A stretch of DNA of 64,000 bases from Burkholderiaceae bacterium (GCA_026125795.1 JAHCKM010000001.1:806001-870000), one strand, 5' to 3'. Shown: positions 1 through 8,391, numbered from the stretch's first letter. Numbers and translations are program-made. Notes: a model not told the origin generated them from the letters alone.

Positions 1-93
1 GAGGTGCTGCGCGAAATCGGCTACGACGACGAGCGCATCCGGGCGCTGGTCGCCGCCGGCGTGACGGCGTGCGCTCCGCACCCTGCAACCTGA
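1..93 (+). CDS. CaiB/BaiF family CoA-transferase, C-terminal end only
   Basis: The reading frame is open from the first base and ends with TGA at 91-93, giving 30 residues. The sequence EVLREIGYDDERIRALVAAG matches the usual tail of CaiB/BaiF CoA-transferases, where a 'GE..REIL.E.GY....I..L...G' helix ends the protein. The intact paralogues at 13130 and 44891 end in the same way. Most of the gene lies left of the window, so substrate and start cannot be judged. Being on the plus strand, it converges on the broken dioxygenase that follows. Confidence 0.75.
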   Translation, partial: EVLREIGYDDERIRALVAAGVTACAPHPAT

Positions 94-155
94 TGCGACG
101 TGGTCGGCTGCGTCGACCCGCCGGCCGGCGGCGCGCCGCAGCCGCGGGACGAGCC

Positions 156-756
156 TCAGGCCGCCGCCTCGTACAGCGCACCGCTCGGCTCGCCCAGAAC
201 CGTCGTGCGGTGCATGTGGCGGTGCGTGCCGGGCACGCGGTCGCGCAGTGCCTGGTGCATCGTGCTGCGGTTGTCCCACATGATCAGGTCGCCGGGCCGC
301 CAATGGTGGCGGTAGGTGAATTCGGGACGCACCGAGTGCGCGAACAGGTACTGCAGGACGCCCCGGCTTTCCTCGCGCGTCATGCCGGCGATGTGCGTCG
401 TCGTGCCCTCGCCGACGTAGAGCGCCAGACGCCCGGTCTCGGGGTGGCGCCGGACCATCGGCTGCGTCACCGGCGGGTTGACGTCGATCAGCGCCTTCAT
501 CGTCGCCGGGTCGCGGCTGCCGGCGGTGTCGTGGATCGCCCAGGCATAGCTGTGGACGGCGTGAAGCGGGCGATCATCTTCTTCATGCCCTCTCACAGCG
601 CCTCGTGCGCCAGGTACATGTTGGTGAAACGCGTGTCGCCGCCGATTTCCGGGATCTCGACGCAATACAGCAGCGAGCCGGTCGTCGGGCGCGTGGTGTA
701 CGACAGGTCTGAGTGCCAGTTGACGCCGGTCTCGCGCGTGCTCGACGGCGTGCTGG
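156..756 (-). pseudogene. TauD/TfdA-family dioxygenase, 5'-truncated and broken
   Basis: This is the C-terminal two thirds of a 2-oxoglutarate/Fe(II)-dependent dioxygenase closely related to the intact gene at 6364. The first part (about 750 to 600) reads ETGVNWHSDLSYTTRP with the HxD iron motif. It then meets an in-frame TGA just before GMKKMIA, and about 25 bases later a one-base shift moves the rest into another frame. That second frame carries the distal histidine motif WDNRSTMHQAL and the arginine motif HRHMHR, and ends at 156. Nothing N-terminal to the HxD region is present; the sequence runs directly into a Bug receptor fragment. It cannot make a working enzyme. An assembly error could explain the join but would not by itself explain the stop codon. 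Confidence 0.85.
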
Positions 757-1100
757 GGGGCGAAGTCGTTGACCGGATCGTAGGGCAGCGTACTGAACAA
801 GCTGGAATTGACGCCGTGGGTGGCGCTGCTGCCGAGCACGATCGTGTATCCGACGGGGGGCGACTTGGCGAGCAGGTCGGCTCCGAGCACGCCGTTCGCC
901 CCGGGACGGTTGTCGACGACAACGGGCTCCCCGGACCTGGCCAGTCGTTCGGCGACGAGCCGTACCACCACATCCGAGCTGCTGCCCACAGCAAACGGGA
1001 CGATGGGGCGAATCGGCCTCGATGGATAGGACTAACCGCTCGCACCCAGTGGGAGTGCGAGCACGAGAGCCGCCAGCAGGCCTTGAAACCAGTTGGTCAT
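757..1100 (-). pseudogene. Bug (TctC-family) receptor, N-terminal fragment with a stop codon
   Basis: From an ATG at 1100 the frame gives a signal-peptide-like start (MTNWFQGLLAALVLALPLGA), a TAG at 1032-1034, and then in the same frame the Bug core: YPSRPIRPIVPF, SSSDVVVRLVAERL, VVVDNRPGANG, LPYDPVNDFAP. Homology to Bug proteins stops abruptly in the C-run near 757, where dioxygenase sequence begins. About 110 of roughly 320 residues remain. The gene is therefore dead twice over, by a nonsense codon in the signal peptide and by loss of two thirds of the protein. It lies just downstream of two intact Bug genes on the same strand. Confidence 0.85.
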
Positions 1101-1143
1101 ACGGTTCCTCCGACGGTCCATCGCCGCCCCGCGCGCCCACGGA

Positions 1144-2157
1144 TCATTCGTCGATGGTGATGCCCGACGACTTGATGACTTCGGCCCAGCGGCGCCGCTC
1201 GGACGCCAGGAATGCAGTGGCAGAGGCGGGCGTGGAGTCGGCGATCAGATCGATGGCCATCTCGGAAGTCCGCCGCGCCAGCGCAGCGTCGGTCAGTGCG
1301 GCGTTCGCCATCCGGTTCAACGCCTCGATCACCGCTGGCGGCGTGCGGGCCGGCGCGAGCACCATGTTCCAGGTGAAGGCAGCGATGCCTTCGACGCCCG
1401 ACTCGGTGAACGTGGGGACCGAGGGCGCCGCGGGATTGCGCTTGTCGCTGGCCACGGCAACGATGCGCAGTTGCCCCGCGCTCACGAAGGGCTTCGAGGC
1501 GGCGATCGTCTCCATCATGAAGGCATGGCGCCCGGCGATCATGTCGATGAACGCCGGTCCCGAGCCCCGGTAGGGAACATGGGTCGCCTGCACGCCGGTC
1601 CTGAGCTTGAACAACTCGGCGGCCAAGTGCGTGCTGGCCCCGTTGCCGCCCGAGGGATACGTGGGCTTCTCGCGGGCCGCCTTCAGCTTGGCGACCAGGC
1701 CGTTCAGCGTGTCGGGCGCCTGGGGCGGCGCCAGCAAGACCAGCGGCGCCGTCGCCAGCAGGGCAACCGGCTGGAAGTCGTTGTCGCCGTCGAACGGCAC
1801 GCTCTTGTAGAGCAGCGGGTTGGTGACGAGTCCTGTCGTGCCCACCACGAGCGTATAGCCGTCGGGCGCGGCCTTTGCCGCCGCGGCGTAGGCGATGTTG
1901 CCTCCTGCGCCGGTGCGGTTCTCCGGGATCACCTGCTGGCCGGACACCGCGGCCAATCGGTCGGCGAAGAGGCGCGCGAAGATGTCGGTTGGCCCTCCGG
2001 GGGCGAAGGGGATGATCAGCCGGATGGGATGCGTCGGGAAGGCCGGTTGAGCGTACGCGGGCGCCGCAAGACCAACGAGCGTTGCCGACAGCAACCAGAG
2101 GACTGCGGTCCTGCTGCGGCGACGGAAAGGGATGTGCGCCTCGGGCGTGGTGTGCAT
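1144..2157 (-). CDS. Bug-type (TctC family) periplasmic solute receptor
   Basis: A 337-residue periplasmic binding protein of the Bug/tripartite tricarboxylate receptor family, which bind small carboxylates. An N-terminal basic stretch and hydrophobic core (residues about 12-36) end in AYA, a likely signal-peptidase site. The mature protein opens with FPTHPIRLIIPFAPGGPTDI, the conserved first beta-strand and ligand loop, followed by ENRTGAGGNIAYAAAAK and VPYRGSGPAFIDMI. I chose the ATG at 2157 because it puts the signal peptide at the very N terminus; the open frame continues further upstream but without family similarity. A weak GAGAT precedes it. No TctA or TctB membrane gene is nearby, so it may act as an orphan receptor. 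Ligand unknown. Confidence 0.88.
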   Translation of the reverse strand: MHTTPEAHIPFRRRSRTAVLWLLSATLVGLAAPAYAQPAFPTHPIRLIIPFAPGGPTDIFARLFADRLAAVSGQQVIPENRTGAGGNIAYAAAAKAAPDGYTLVVGTTGLVTNPLLYKSVPFDGDNDFQPVALLATAPLVLLAPPQAPDTLNGLVAKLKAAREKPTYPSGGNGASTHLAAELFKLRTGVQATHVPYRGSGPAFIDMIAGRHAFMMETIAASKPFVSAGQLRIVAVASDKRNPAAPSVPTFTESGVEGIAAFTWNMVLAPARTPPAVIEALNRMANAALTDAALARRTSEMAIDLIADSTPASATAFLASERRRWAEVIKSSGITIDE

Positions 2158-2266
2158 GGGGTTGATCTCGCATGTTGCGCAGGCTTGCCCGGGATCGTTC
2201 GGGCGATTGCGGTGCATGCCGTGAGCTGCGCGCGACAAGACCGTTCGTTCAATCCGCGGCGCCGGC

Positions 2267-3223
2267 TCATTGCTGGGGAATGTTCGCCTCGCGCGCGATG
2301 CGCCGCCAGGTGGCGGCCTCCGCGCGGATGGCCGCACCGGTCTGCGCCGCCGACCCGCCGAGCGGCTCCAGGCCGAGCGCGGCGAACTTCTCGGCGCTCT
2401 CGCGGCCGCGCGCGATGTCGGTCAACTCGGCGTTGATCCGATCGACCAGCGCCGGCGGCGTTCCCGCTGGGACGGAGAGGCCGAACCAAAGCGTGACATC
2501 GAAACCCGGCACGAGATCGGCGATCGGGGGTGTGTCGGGAAGCAGCGGCGTGCGCGTCGGGGTGGTCACCGCGAGCGCGCGCAGTTTGCCGGCGCGCAGG
2601 TGCGGCAGCGCCGCGGCGACGGTCTCGAACATCACCTGCGCCTCGCCTGAGAGCACGGCGTTGAGCGACGGCGCGTTGCCCTTGTACGAGACGTCGAGTA
2701 CGTCGATGCCGACCTTGGACTTGAACAGCGCCATTGACAGCTGGCCCGCGCCCCCGCCGATGGCGGCGTTGGGCTTGCCGGGTGACGCCTTGGCGAGGTC
2801 GATGAACTCCTTCAGCGAGCGCGCCGGAACGGCCGGGTGGACGACCAGTACGAACGCCGAGCCGACGATCTTGGCGACGTGGACGAAGTCGGCGTTCGGG
2901 TCGTAGGGCAGCTTGGCAATGAGCGCCGGGTTCATCGTCATATTGCCGTTGTAGGCGAACGTCCACGTGTAGCCGTCGGGGTCTGCGCGCGCGCCGGCCT
3001 GCGTGCCGATGGCGGCGTTGGCGCCGGGGCGGTTCTCGACGACCACCGGCTGCCGCCAGCGTTCGGCGAGCCTCTCCGCGACGATGCGGGCGACGATGTC
3101 GGTCGTGCCGCCGGGCTGGAATGGGACGATCCAGCGCACCGGGCGCGCCGGAAACGCCTCGGCCGCTTGAAGCGGCGGCAGGCAGGCCAGGGCGAGGGCC
3201 CAGGCAGCGAGCAGACGAAGCAT
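2267..3223 (-). CDS. Bug-type (TctC family) periplasmic solute receptor
   Basis: A 318-residue Bug receptor. The signal peptide (MLRLLAAWALALACLPPLQA) is followed by FPARPVRWIVPFQPGGTTDI, ENRPGANAAIGTQAGA and a domain II motif VSYKGNAPSLNAVLSG. Start choice: ATG at 3223 lies 11 bases from GAGGAG, while a GTG two codons earlier (3229) has better spacing of five bases; either gives the same mature protein. It is separated by 109 bases from the downstream Bug gene and sits next to the IclR regulator, so the pair may be induced with the neighbouring aldolase/dioxygenase operon. No cognate membrane subunits are visible. Ligand unknown. Confidence 0.88.
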   Translation of the reverse strand: MLRLLAAWALALACLPPLQAAEAFPARPVRWIVPFQPGGTTDIVARIVAERLAERWRQPVVVENRPGANAAIGTQAGARADPDGYTWTFAYNGNMTMNPALIAKLPYDPNADFVHVAKIVGSAFVLVVHPAVPARSLKEFIDLAKASPGKPNAAIGGGAGQLSMALFKSKVGIDVLDVSYKGNAPSLNAVLSGEAQVMFETVAAALPHLRAGKLRALAVTTPTRTPLLPDTPPIADLVPGFDVTLWFGLSVPAGTPPALVDRINAELTDIARGRESAEKFAALGLEPLGGSAAQTGAAIRAEAATWRRIAREANIPQQ

Positions 3224-3287
3224 CGACACGGTGTCTCCTCTTGATCGTGTTTGCGATGGGCTATGAAACCGGAACTCAGTGCCGTGG

Positions 3288-4244
3288 TCAGGGTCGCCTG
3301 CGGGCGGCGCTGCGCACGGGCTTGCGGCCCGCAAGCGCCGCGTCGGGCTCGTGCCCGGAAGCCTCGTCGGGCGCCGCGGCCGGCGGCAGGTGCCCAAGCG
3401 CCAGCGAGACGTCGTCGGCCGCCCGGCACACGAGGGCGGCATACTCGGCCGGGTCGGCGCGCGTGCGGTTTGCCGGCGCCGCCATGGCCAGCGCGGCGAT
3501 GACCCGATCGTGGTGATCGAAGATCGGCGCGGCGAATCCGGCGACGTCGCTGGACACCTCGCCGACCGTCACCGCCAGCCGCTGCGCGCGGATGCGCGGC
3601 AGCATGTCGCGCAGCACGGCGCCTCGCGTCAGCGTCTGCGGCGTCAGTGCCGGAAACGGCGCGCGGCGCAGGAAGGCTTCGATGAATTCGTCGTCGGCAA
3701 AGGCCAACAGCACGCGGCCGGCCGCCGAGCAGTACAGCGGGCGTGCCGTGCCCAGGGCCACGCTGTAGCGGATCGACTGCGGGCTCTCGACCTTCTCGAC
3801 ATAGACCGCGGCGGCCGAGGCGCGGTCGAGCACGGCGATGAGCGCGGTCTCGCCGCTGCGCTCGACGAGCCGGCGCATCTCGGGCACTGCGATGCGCGAC
3901 AGCGACAGGGTGGGCGTGATCGCCACCCCGAGGCGAAACGATGAAGGTCCGAGTTCGTAGCCGACGTCGGTCTGCACGACGTAGCCGTGACGACACAACG
4001 GCCGAAGCAGCCCGAGCAGGCTGCTCTTGGGCAGATTCAGGTCGCTGCTGAGCGCGCTCAGCGGCTGGCCGCCGCCCGGGCGCGCCAGGTGCTCGATCAG
4101 GCGCAGCGTGCGATGCAGCGAGCGCGGGCCGGCCCCCGGGTCGCGCTCGGGCTTGGCACTGCGGGCGTGGCGCGACGCGGTTGCCGCGCCGCCGCGAGGG
4201 TGCGAGGGCGGGGCCGACGCCGCCCGGCCGGCGCGGGTCGTCAT
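3288..4244 (-). CDS. IclR-family transcriptional regulator
   Basis: A 318-residue regulator. A winged helix-turn-helix lies at about residues 40-90 (RTLRLIEHLA ... LSALSSDLNLPKSSLLGLLR) and is followed by the IclR effector-binding domain (residues about 105-285, with SVALGTARPLYCSAAGRVLL and a late APIFDHHDRVIAALAMAAP). IclR proteins bind small organic acids through the C-terminal domain and act on divergent promoters. The start ATG at 4244 overlaps the stop of a short upstream ORF by ATGA, so translation may be coupled. It is transcribed away from the class II aldolase operon at 4472, and an IclR-like palindrome lies between them, so control of that operon is likely. The C-terminal tail (residues after about 290) is rich in Arg and Ala and looks unstructured. 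Confidence 0.88.
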   Translation of the reverse strand: MTTRAGRAASAPPSHPRGGAATASRHARSAKPERDPGAGPRSLHRTLRLIEHLARPGGGQPLSALSSDLNLPKSSLLGLLRPLCRHGYVVQTDVGYELGPSSFRLGVAITPTLSLSRIAVPEMRRLVERSGETALIAVLDRASAAAVYVEKVESPQSIRYSVALGTARPLYCSAAGRVLLAFADDEFIEAFLRRAPFPALTPQTLTRGAVLRDMLPRIRAQRLAVTVGEVSSDVAGFAAPIFDHHDRVIAALAMAAPANRTRADPAEYAALVCRAADDVSLALGHLPPAAAPDEASGHEPDAALAGRKPVRSAARRRP

Positions 4245-4390
4245 GGTCGATCGGGCGTCAACCCGGCTTCCTGGCTGAGCTGGCGATGACGCGCCATTGC
4301 GCCTTCGACGAAACGCCGCGACGCCTCGGGCGCGTCCGGCTCCCGAAGAACCGCGACAAGGGCGGCGGGACAACGCATGCTGGTCGTCAT
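4241..4390 (-). CDS. Short hypothetical ORF coupled to the IclR gene
   Basis: A 49-codon frame (MTTSMRCPAALVAVLREPDA...) ends with TGA overlapping the ATG of the IclR gene (ATGA). It could start at 4390, or 13 codons earlier at an ATG at 4429; neither has a clear ribosome binding site. The predicted peptide is mixed-charge with a helical middle (EASRRFVEGAMARHRQLSQ) and no recognised domain. It fills the space between the operator and the regulator, so it may be a real leader peptide or an in-frame accident. The precise overlap is the only support I can offer. Confidence 0.3.
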   Translation of the reverse strand: MTTSMRCPAALVAVLREPDAPEASRRFVEGAMARHRQLSQEAGLTPDRP

Positions 4391-4445
4391 GGTGCGTGTA
4401 TCGAGTTGGAGGGAGTATATTCGGTTCATCGCAACTTCGAACTGC

Positions 4446-4461
4446 GTTCGTAAATTCGAAC
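4446..4461. promoter_or_regulatory. IclR-type operator candidate
   Basis: The 16-base element GTTCGTAAATTCGAAC has matching arms GTTCG and CGAAC, the arrangement known for operators of PcaR/PobR-like IclR regulators. A second TTCGAAC copy lies at 4436-4442. The element sits between the divergent regulator and aldolase operons and ends 10 bases before the aldolase ATG. It would overlap a promoter or transcription start on that side. Confidence 0.5.
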
Positions 4462-4471
4462 GATCCACACC

Positions 4472-5278
4472 ATGAGCACGACAACGAGCACCCGGCCGAG
4501 CCTGGCCCCCTCCGAAGGCGCGCGCCGGCGTGACATGTCCGACGCCGAGTGGAAGATGCGCTGCGACCTTGCGGCGCTGTACCGCCTCGCCGCGATCCAC
4601 GGCTGGGGCGACCTGCTCGCCACGCATATCTCGGCGCGCGTGCCCGACGCGCGCGACCAGTTCCTCATCAACCCCTACGGCATGCTGTTCGAAGAGATCA
4701 CCGCCTCGAGCCTGGTGAAGGTCGACGAGCACGGCAAGGTGTTGAGCGAGACCGACTACATCATCAACCCGGCCGGCTTCGTGATCCACAGCTGCATCCA
4801 CGTCGCGCGGCCCGACATCGACTGCGTCATGCACCTGCACACGCGCGACGGCACCGCCGTGGCCACGCAGGCCGGCGGCCTGCTGCCGGCGACGCAGCAC
4901 GCCCTCGTCATCTACGACCAGGTCACCTACCACGACTTCGAGGGCCCGGCGCTCGACCCCGACGAGCAGTCGCGGCTCGTGGCCGACCTCGGCGACAAGC
5001 GCATCATGATCCTGCGCAACCACGGCACGCTGGCAGCCGGGCGCACGGTCGGCGAGGCCTTCGTCCTCATGTACCGCATCGAGCGCGCCTGCCGCATGCA
5101 GATTGCCGCCCAGTCGGGCGGGCAGCCGCTGTATCCGCTGCCGCAGTCGGTGATCGACAAGAGCATCGAGTGCGGGCGCACGATCTTTTCCAAGAGCGGC
5201 TTCGCCGGCGAGGGGCACCGCGAGTGGGCCGCGATGCTGCGCAAGCTGCAGCGCGAAGGCTCGGACCACGCGCGGTGA
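4472..5278 (+). CDS. Class II aldolase/adducin family protein
   Basis: A 268-residue zinc-dependent class II aldolase-fold protein (fuculose-phosphate aldolase/adducin family). The metal-binding histidines appear as H121-L-H123 and H184 in LRNHGTLAAG. The closest relatives in catabolic clusters act as decarboxylases or aldolases on hydroxy or keto acids, so the exact reaction is open. The ATG at 4472 has no Shine-Dalgarno and lies 10 bases after the operator. A downstream ATG at 4535 (MSDAEWKMRC) would also keep the whole domain, and the first 21 residues are low complexity. The gene overlaps the next one by GTGA, so the two are translationally coupled and probably act in one pathway. Confidence 0.85.
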   Translation: MSTTTSTRPSLAPSEGARRRDMSDAEWKMRCDLAALYRLAAIHGWGDLLATHISARVPDARDQFLINPYGMLFEEITASSLVKVDEHGKVLSETDYIINPAGFVIHSCIHVARPDIDCVMHLHTRDGTAVATQAGGLLPATQHALVIYDQVTYHDFEGPALDPDEQSRLVADLGDKRIMILRNHGTLAAGRTVGEAFVLMYRIERACRMQIAAQSGGQPLYPLPQSVIDKSIECGRTIFSKSGFAGEGHREWAAMLRKLQREGSDHAR

Positions 5279-6315
5279 GAATCTGCGTCGTCGGCGCCGG
5301 CGCGATCGGCGGTTTTCTCGCCGGGCGGCTGGCGTGCGCCGGGCACGAAGTGTCGGTGGTGGCGCGCGGCGCACACCTCGACGCGATGCGCCGCAACGGC
5401 CTCGTGCTGATCGACCAGCACGGCGAGTCGATGCCCGCGTTGCGCGTGCGCGCCGAGAGTGCCGAGCGCAGCGCCGAGCTCGGCACGCAGGATCTCGTCG
5501 TGCTGGCGCTCAAGTCGCATCAGATCGCCGACGTCGCGCCGCGGCTCGGCGCGCTCTGCGACGCTCGCACGCCGGTCGTGGCGCTGCAGAACGGCATTCC
5601 GTGGTGGTACTTCCACGCGCACCGCGGGCCGCTGGCCGGACGCCGGCTGGAGTCGGTGGACCCGGGCGGGCGCATCGCCGCCTGCATCGCCCCGCAGCGC
5701 GTGATCGGCTCGGTGGCGCACAAGGGGGCGGAACTGGCCGCTGCGGGCGTCGTGCGCCACATCGTCACGCCGGCCGACCGCTTCCCCCTCGGCGAGCCGG
5801 ACGGCAGCCGCAGCGAACGCGTCACCGCGATATCCCGCGTCTTCCAGGACGCCGGGGTGGCCGCGCCGGTGACGGTGGACATCCGCACCGAGAAGTGGTT
5901 CAAGCTCTGGGGCAACGTGGTCTGGAATCCAGTGTGCGCGCTGACACAGGCCACGGTGCTGGACCTCTATCACCTGCCGGTGGCGCGCGAGCTCGGCGTG
6001 ACGCTGATGCTCGAGATGCGCGAGCTCGCGCGGCGGCTGGGCGTCGAGATTCCCGGCACGCCGCAGCAGCGACTCGCGCGCGCGCTCGAGATCGGCGCGG
6101 CGCGGCCGTCCATGCTGCAGGACGTGCAAGCCGGGCGCCCGATCGAGATCGAGGCGCTGCTCGGCGCGCTCGTCGAACTGGCCGACCTCACTTCGACGCC
6201 CGTGCCGTCGATCCGCGCGGTCTATGCCTGTGCCCGACTGCTCGACGCCGTGTTGCGCGAGCGCAAGGCCCGGATCGACGTATGCACCGAGGCGGCGACC
6301 GAAGCGCCGGCCTGA
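5275..6315 (+). CDS. Ketopantoate reductase (PanE/ApbA) family oxidoreductase
   Basis: A 346-residue NAD(P)-dependent 2-keto acid reductase of the PanE/ApbA family. The Rossmann motif GAGAIGG is at residues 8-14. The family lysine region (LALKSHQ, ALQNGIP) and the C-terminal helical domain (EKWFKLWGNVVWNPVCALT) are present. The GTG start at 5275 overlaps the aldolase stop and places the glycine motif at the usual distance. A role in pantothenate synthesis is unlikely given the neighbours. It more likely reduces or oxidises a 2-keto/2-hydroxy acid handled by the aldolase before it and the dioxygenase after it. The substrate is not determinable. Confidence 0.85.
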   Translation: MRICVVGAGAIGGFLAGRLACAGHEVSVVARGAHLDAMRRNGLVLIDQHGESMPALRVRAESAERSAELGTQDLVVLALKSHQIADVAPRLGALCDARTPVVALQNGIPWWYFHAHRGPLAGRRLESVDPGGRIAACIAPQRVIGSVAHKGAELAAAGVVRHIVTPADRFPLGEPDGSRSERVTAISRVFQDAGVAAPVTVDIRTEKWFKLWGNVVWNPVCALTQATVLDLYHLPVARELGVTLMLEMRELARRLGVEIPGTPQQRLARALEIGAARPSMLQDVQAGRPIEIEALLGALVELADLTSTPVPSIRAVYACARLLDAVLRERKARIDVCTEAATEAPA

Positions 6316-6363
6316 CCTTCCAACCCATCCCCCCGACCCATCCCAAAGACGAGGAGCAAGCTC

Positions 6364-7245
6364 ATGCCCATCCAGGTTCGGCCGCTGTCCTATGGCATCG
6401 GCGCAGAGATTTCCGGCGTCGATCTCAGCCGCCCCGTCGAAGACGCCGAGCGTGCGGCGATCCGCAAGGCGTGGCTCGATCATCTGGTCATCGTCTTTCG
6501 CGGCCAGGATCTGCCGCCGCCTCGGCAGATCGCTTTCGGGCGCATGTTCGGCGAGCTCGACGACCACAAGTCGGTTCCTTACTACCGCCACCCCGAACAT
6601 CCCGAGATCTATCTGATCACCAACAAGAAGATCGGCGGCAAGGAGTCCCAGACCAAGGACACCGGCCGGCTGTGGCACTCGGACCATTCGTTCACCACGA
6701 ACCCGACGATGGCGACGATGCTCTACTGCCTAGAGATCCCTCCGGTCGGCGGCACGACGATGGTGTGCAACATGTACCTCGCGTACGAGACGCTGTCACC
6801 GGCGCTGCGCGACGTGCTCGACAAGCTCGAGGCGGTGCACAGCCTCGAGCACTACAGTGCGCGCAACCCGTACTTCGCCAGCCGCGACCCCGAGCAGATT
6901 CGCAAGATGAACGAACTGTCGCCGCCGGTCGCCCAGCCGGTGGTGCGCGTGCATCCGGAAACCGGACGCAAGGCGCTGTATATCAGCGAGGGCCAGACCG
7001 AGCGCTTCGTCGGCATGAGCCAAGCGGAAAGCGCCGGCCTCCTGCAATATTTGTTCGACCACTCGGTGAAGCCGGAGTTCACCTACCGCCACGCGTGGAA
7101 GGTCAACGACATGCTGATGTGGGACAACCGGTGCACCAACCACCTGGCGGTGCCGGACTACAGCCACGAGCACACGCGCCACATGCACCGGCTGACGGTG
7201 CTCGGCACGCCGAGCGGCCGCTTGCTCGAGCCCGAGGCGCGCTGA
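6364..7245 (+). CDS. TauD/TfdA-family 2-oxoglutarate-dependent dioxygenase
   Basis: A 293-residue Fe(II)/2-oxoglutarate dioxygenase of the TauD/TfdA clade. The iron ligands are H105-x-D107 (WHSDHS) and H260 (WDNRCTNHLA), and the 2-oxoglutarate arginine is in HTRHMHR (R272/R276). Length is normal for the family. A good GAGGAGC lies seven bases before the ATG. It follows the keto-acid reductase by 48 bases and should be co-transcribed. TauD relatives hydroxylate sulfonates, phenoxyacids or other small acids, so this enzyme may start degradation of the compound sensed by the IclR regulator. A broken relative lies at 156-756. Confidence 0.9.
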   Translation: MPIQVRPLSYGIGAEISGVDLSRPVEDAERAAIRKAWLDHLVIVFRGQDLPPPRQIAFGRMFGELDDHKSVPYYRHPEHPEIYLITNKKIGGKESQTKDTGRLWHSDHSFTTNPTMATMLYCLEIPPVGGTTMVCNMYLAYETLSPALRDVLDKLEAVHSLEHYSARNPYFASRDPEQIRKMNELSPPVAQPVVRVHPETGRKALYISEGQTERFVGMSQAESAGLLQYLFDHSVKPEFTYRHAWKVNDMLMWDNRCTNHLAVPDYSHEHTRHMHRLTVLGTPSGRLLEPEAR

Positions 7246-7247
7246 GG

Positions 7248-7292
7248 GCGCGAAGCAGGCCGGCCCCGCGGCGGGACCGCCGTCCTTCGCGC
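7248..7292. terminator. Possible bidirectional terminator hairpin
   Basis: Between the convergent dioxygenase and TRAP-receptor genes, GCGCGAAG (7248-7255) pairs perfectly with CTTCGCGC (7285-7292). GC-rich inner bases could extend the stem. There is no T-run, so this is a hairpin candidate only. Confidence 0.35.
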
Positions 7293-7298
7293 GTCGTG

Positions 7299-8342
7299 TC
7301 ACCTGCCGTCGCGCGCCGCCAGCACAGCCTTCAGCACCTCGCTGCCCGGCTTGCCGCGCTTGTCGAGCTCGACCGCCCAGTCGTTCGCCACCTGGCCGAG
7401 CAGCTGCGACAGCGCCGCGAGGTCGGCCTCCGACCAGCGCACGATCGAGACGCCCTTCGCGCGCAGCTTCTCCTGGTCCGCCGCCTCCTCTTTGTCCATG
7501 CCGGCGCACAGGCTCGCCGCGGCCTGGACGCCGGCATCGGTCATCGCCTTGCGGACATGTTCGGGCCACTGCTTCCAGCGGTTCTCGCTGACGATGAACA
7601 CTGCCGCGGCCGAGCCGAAGCCCATTCCCGCGGTGGCGAACTTCGTCGGGATGTTGTAGTTGGCCGTCACACCATACGAGAAGATTGCTCCGTCCAGCGT
7701 GCCGCGGCTGATCGCCTCGAAAGCTTCGGTCGAGGCCATGCGCACCGGCACACCGCCCATGCGGCGCACCGTCAAGTCCATCGCGCCCCCGAGCACGCGC
7801 AGCTTCATGCCGTCCACGTCCTTCAACGTGGCGATGCTGCGCTTGGCGGAAACCATCTGGTAAGGCGGATACACCGCCGCGAACAGCACTCGCACGCCGT
7901 TCGGAGCGTATTCCTGGCGGCCGAGGATGCCCTCCGGCGCAGCGAGCTTGGCGAAAGCCTGCGCGCCCTTGCAGGAACTGTCGAACAGACCGGGCAGTTC
8001 GAGCGCGGCAGTCAGCGGCATCTTGTCTGAGGCGTACGACGGCGCGAACAGCACCGCGTCGGCGACACCGTTCTGCACCACGGAGAGCAGATCCTTGGCC
8101 TTGCCCAGCTGCTCGGCAGGATAGTGCTCGAACTGCACCTCGCCATTGGTGGCCTTCGTCACCGCTTCCATCCAAGGCTTGATGGCGTAGCGCGGCATGA
8201 AATGGGTCAGCGGAAACTGGTCGGCGACGCGCAGCACGATCTTGCCGGTGGCCTGCGCGAAAGACAGCGCTGGCGTCAGCGCCGCCAGCGCGAGGCTGGC
8301 GATGGCGCAGGTGCGGGCGGGAAGGCGGAACGAGCGGATCAC
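7299..8342 (-). CDS. TRAP transporter periplasmic receptor (DctP family)
   Basis: A 347-residue TRAP-type solute receptor. The GTG start at 8342 follows GGAG and opens a signal peptide (VIRSFRLPARTCAIASLALA ... LSFAQA). The mature part begins KIVLRVADQFPLTHF and has the DctP landmarks HYPAEQLGKAKDLL and AFEAISRGTLDGAIF. It is the last gene of an acyl-CoA oxidation operon and has no DctQ/DctM genes beside it. The receptor at 16396 is a close paralogue and does have membrane partners, so this one may share them or be an orphan receptor. Ligand probably an organic acid. Confidence 0.88.
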   Translation of the reverse strand: MIRSFRLPARTCAIASLALAALTPALSFAQATGKIVLRVADQFPLTHFMPRYAIKPWMEAVTKATNGEVQFEHYPAEQLGKAKDLLSVVQNGVADAVLFAPSYASDKMPLTAALELPGLFDSSCKGAQAFAKLAAPEGILGRQEYAPNGVRVLFAAVYPPYQMVSAKRSIATLKDVDGMKLRVLGGAMDLTVRRMGGVPVRMASTEAFEAISRGTLDGAIFSYGVTANYNIPTKFATAGMGFGSAAAVFIVSENRWKQWPEHVRKAMTDAGVQAAASLCAGMDKEEAADQEKLRAKGVSIVRWSEADLAALSQLLGQVANDWAVELDKRGKPGSEVLKAVLAARDGR

Positions 8343-8391
8343 AGGAGTCTCCTTTCCTTGCAAGGATCGCGACGACGATGGCGCACCGATA

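Noticed and set aside
4927-6687. A 586-codon minus-strand frame opposite the reductase and dioxygenase
   Set aside because: No recognisable domain; the plus strand has three well-conserved enzymes with overlapping start/stop signals.
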